Shown here piece after piece: positions 4,987 to 6,289 of a stretch of 6,289 nt of DNA. The DNA comes from Pseudomonadota bacterium. Lineage in GTDB: Bacteria; Pseudomonadota; Gammaproteobacteria; CAMYNG01. How positions within the stretch are numbered: position 1 is the stretch's first letter; the number at the start of each line of letters is the position of its first letter. The position numbers and the translations under genes are program-made. The stretch spans positions 1,608,294 to 1,614,582 of the forward strand of contig CP070733.1 of the NCBI GenBank assembly GCA_020347585.1, given 5' to 3'. Below the pieces are notes generated by a model. That model had not been told where the DNA came from. It worked only from the letters and a program-made list of their open reading frames with translations, and did not search any database.

Positions 4987-6289
4987 CTAATGTTGTACCG
5001 GCAACCGGATCGGTTTGCCCGGGTAGACATTCTTCAGCACCTTCGAATCTTTCACCACGATCGTGCCGTTGACCACAACGTAGGGAACGCCCGTGGCTGG
5101 TAATCCACCATTTTGCGGGGTCGCATTAGCCTTGACTTTTGCGGGATGAAAAATCGTGATGTCTGCATCGGCGCCGACCTGAATACGGCCCTTATGTGCC
5201 ATTTGCGGAACGCCGTTGTCCTGCATGAACTTGGCTGGCATATAGGTCATCTTCGAGATCGCGAGCATCAGGGGCATGAGATTTTCTTCGCGCACAAGTT
5301 GCAAGATTCGGGAAAAAGTAGCGGCGCCGCGGGGATGGCCGTTGACGGCATCGAAAGGCGTATCCCAATTGGTGGCGGGAGATCCATCCTTTTTCATCAC
5401 ATACGGAAACGAGTCGCTAGCAATAGTGCTTGTCGGATGTGCGAGCGCCTTGTAGAGGTCTTCCTTCTTGGCGTTTTCAAACGTAACGGAAGTTGAAGGG
5501 GCTGTTTTCACCAACTTCTCATAGCGCTCCTTGGTCAGCGGTTTACCTGAAGCCGTTTCGACGATGTCGCTATAAGTGCGTCCCATATTCTTCTGGTAGT
5601 TGTCCGGGTGCAGGTAGTCTGCGCCAACAATGGTCGCACCGTAGGTATAGGCGTAGACTTCGGCAATGGTCTGGTGACCTTTCGCATAAGCCGCATCAAG
5701 CAACGCCTGACAATCAGCGGATACAGCAAGACACTGCGCCGTCATGTGTTGGACGATCAGGCCACCCCCGTGCGCGGCGACCATCGCAACCTGCTCAGCG
5801 GTACCCAGTAAGCCACTGGTAGGCGGCTGCTGACTGGAAAATCGCCCATGCATGCCGACCAAGCGTCCGTATTTCCCGGCCATCTGCTGGGCGAGTGCCG
5901 ACTCCCGTGAGGTAATCCCGAACTCTTCGTAGCCGGGCGTGTGCCCCACGCCCAAGGCGCCCTGTTTCAAACCCTCGTCCAGCATCGACTTCATTTTTGC
6001 AATCTGCTTATTCGTTGCGACCTGTGTCGACCATTTCATGGTCGCACGCGAATCTTTCGGATCCATGAGGCCACAGATGGCTGCACCAAAGATCGCCGGG
6101 TCTCTGGGTTTGTAGTCAGGATTGAACAAAATTTCGCGGATGTTCATCATGCTAACCGTAGCGCCATAGTTGGTCTGTGCTCTACCATCCCAATGTTTGT
6201 ACCACAGGTCTACCGGGTAAACGCCGGCTTCGATTTCCAATGGTGTGGTAATACCGTCACGCAACGCCAGCCTCTGTCCGAAGGGACTG
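4987..6289 (-). CDS. Amidohydrolase, N-acyl-D-amino-acid deacylase-like (5' partial)
   Basis: Metal-dependent amidohydrolase-superfamily enzyme; its nearest recognisable group is the D-aminoacylase / N-acyl-D-glutamate deacylase type, which hydrolyses N-acyl-D-amino acids to the free D-amino acid and a carboxylate. The frame is open to the window edge (SPFGQRLALRDGITT...), so 433 residues are visible and the N-terminus with the expected HxH metal motif is missing; the TTG near 6264 is not the start. In order (numbered from the window edge): DGITTPLEIEAG at about 11-22, GALGVGHTPGYEE near 110, GMHGR near 145, VQHMTAQ near 180, YAYTYGAT near 212, IASDSFPY near 289-296 with the presumed catalytic Asp, and the C-terminal composite-domain signature GRIQVGADADITIF near 367-380 followed by VVVNGTIVV. 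Where classical D-aminoacylases have GNCG with a metal-binding Cys, this has IEAG. Substrate is unproven. The neighbouring porin may feed it, but a terminator separates them. Confidence 0.87.
   Translation of the reverse strand, partial: SPFGQRLALRDGITTPLEIEAGVYPVDLWYKHWDGRAQTNYGATVSMMNIREILFNPDYKPRDPAIFGAAICGLMDPKDSRATMKWSTQVATNKQIAKMKSMLDEGLKQGALGVGHTPGYEEFGITSRESALAQQMAGKYGRLVGMHGRFSSQQPPTSGLLGTAEQVAMVAAHGGGLIVQHMTAQCLAVSADCQALLDAAYAKGHQTIAEVYAYTYGATIVGADYLHPDNYQKNMGRTYSDIVETASGKPLTKERYEKLVKTAPSTSVTFENAKKEDLYKALAHPTSTIASDSFPYVMKKDGSPATNWDTPFDAVNGHPRGAATFSRILQLVREENLMPLMLAISKMTYMPAKFMQDNGVPQMAHKGRIQVGADADITIFHPAKVKANATPQNGGLPATGVPYVVVNGTIVVKDSKVLKNVYPGKPIRLPVQH

Overview
The window looks like a proteobacterial chromosome, most likely a gammaproteobacterium. 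The reasons are GC-rich coding sequence with Shine-Dalgarno sites, an outer-membrane porin of the OprO/OprP type, and a membrane-bound-type [NiFe] hydrogenase maturation set (M52 protease, HupE, HybE) as found in hydrogen-oxidising and sulfur-oxidising proteobacteria. The taxonomic call is inference from protein families; no rRNA or other marker gene is present.

Left part, plus strand (1-3109): the 3' half of a group 1 [NiFe] hydrogenase large-subunit gene, cut by the window start, runs into its C-terminal maturation endopeptidase with a one-base stop/start overlap. After a short gap comes a lower-GC gene for a small SpoIIAA-like (STAS-superfamily) protein, followed by a strong 12-bp hairpin. 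Next are hupE (nickel-permease-type membrane protein) and, 16 bases later, hybE (assembly chaperone). Apart from the SpoIIAA-like gene, these make one functional set: catalytic subunit, processing of its C-terminal tail, nickel supply, and chaperoning of assembly and export. The protease directly follows the large subunit with no cytochrome b gene between. That would suit an Isp-type (group 1e) arrangement with electron-transfer genes upstream, but the upstream genes are outside the window.

Middle (3110-3501): 392 bases between convergent transcription units, AT-richer, with no gene I can support and no convincing terminator. One segment resembles remnants of dispersed intergenic repeat DNA.

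Right part, minus strand (3502-6289): an OprP-like porin gene with a signal peptide and a C-terminal phenylalanine. Upstream of it is a separate amidohydrolase gene of the N-acyl-D-amino-acid deacylase type, cut at its 5' end by the window edge. A 9-bp GC-rich hairpin 46 bases after the deacylase stop is a probable terminator, so the two genes probably belong to separate transcription units. Together they suggest uptake and hydrolysis of acylated (D-)amino acids or peptides; that link is inference.

No wholly new system is evident. The points most worth following are the compositionally distinct SpoIIAA-like gene inside the hydrogenase maturation operon and the Tat-signal-like RRAFLR motif at the C-terminus of HybE.
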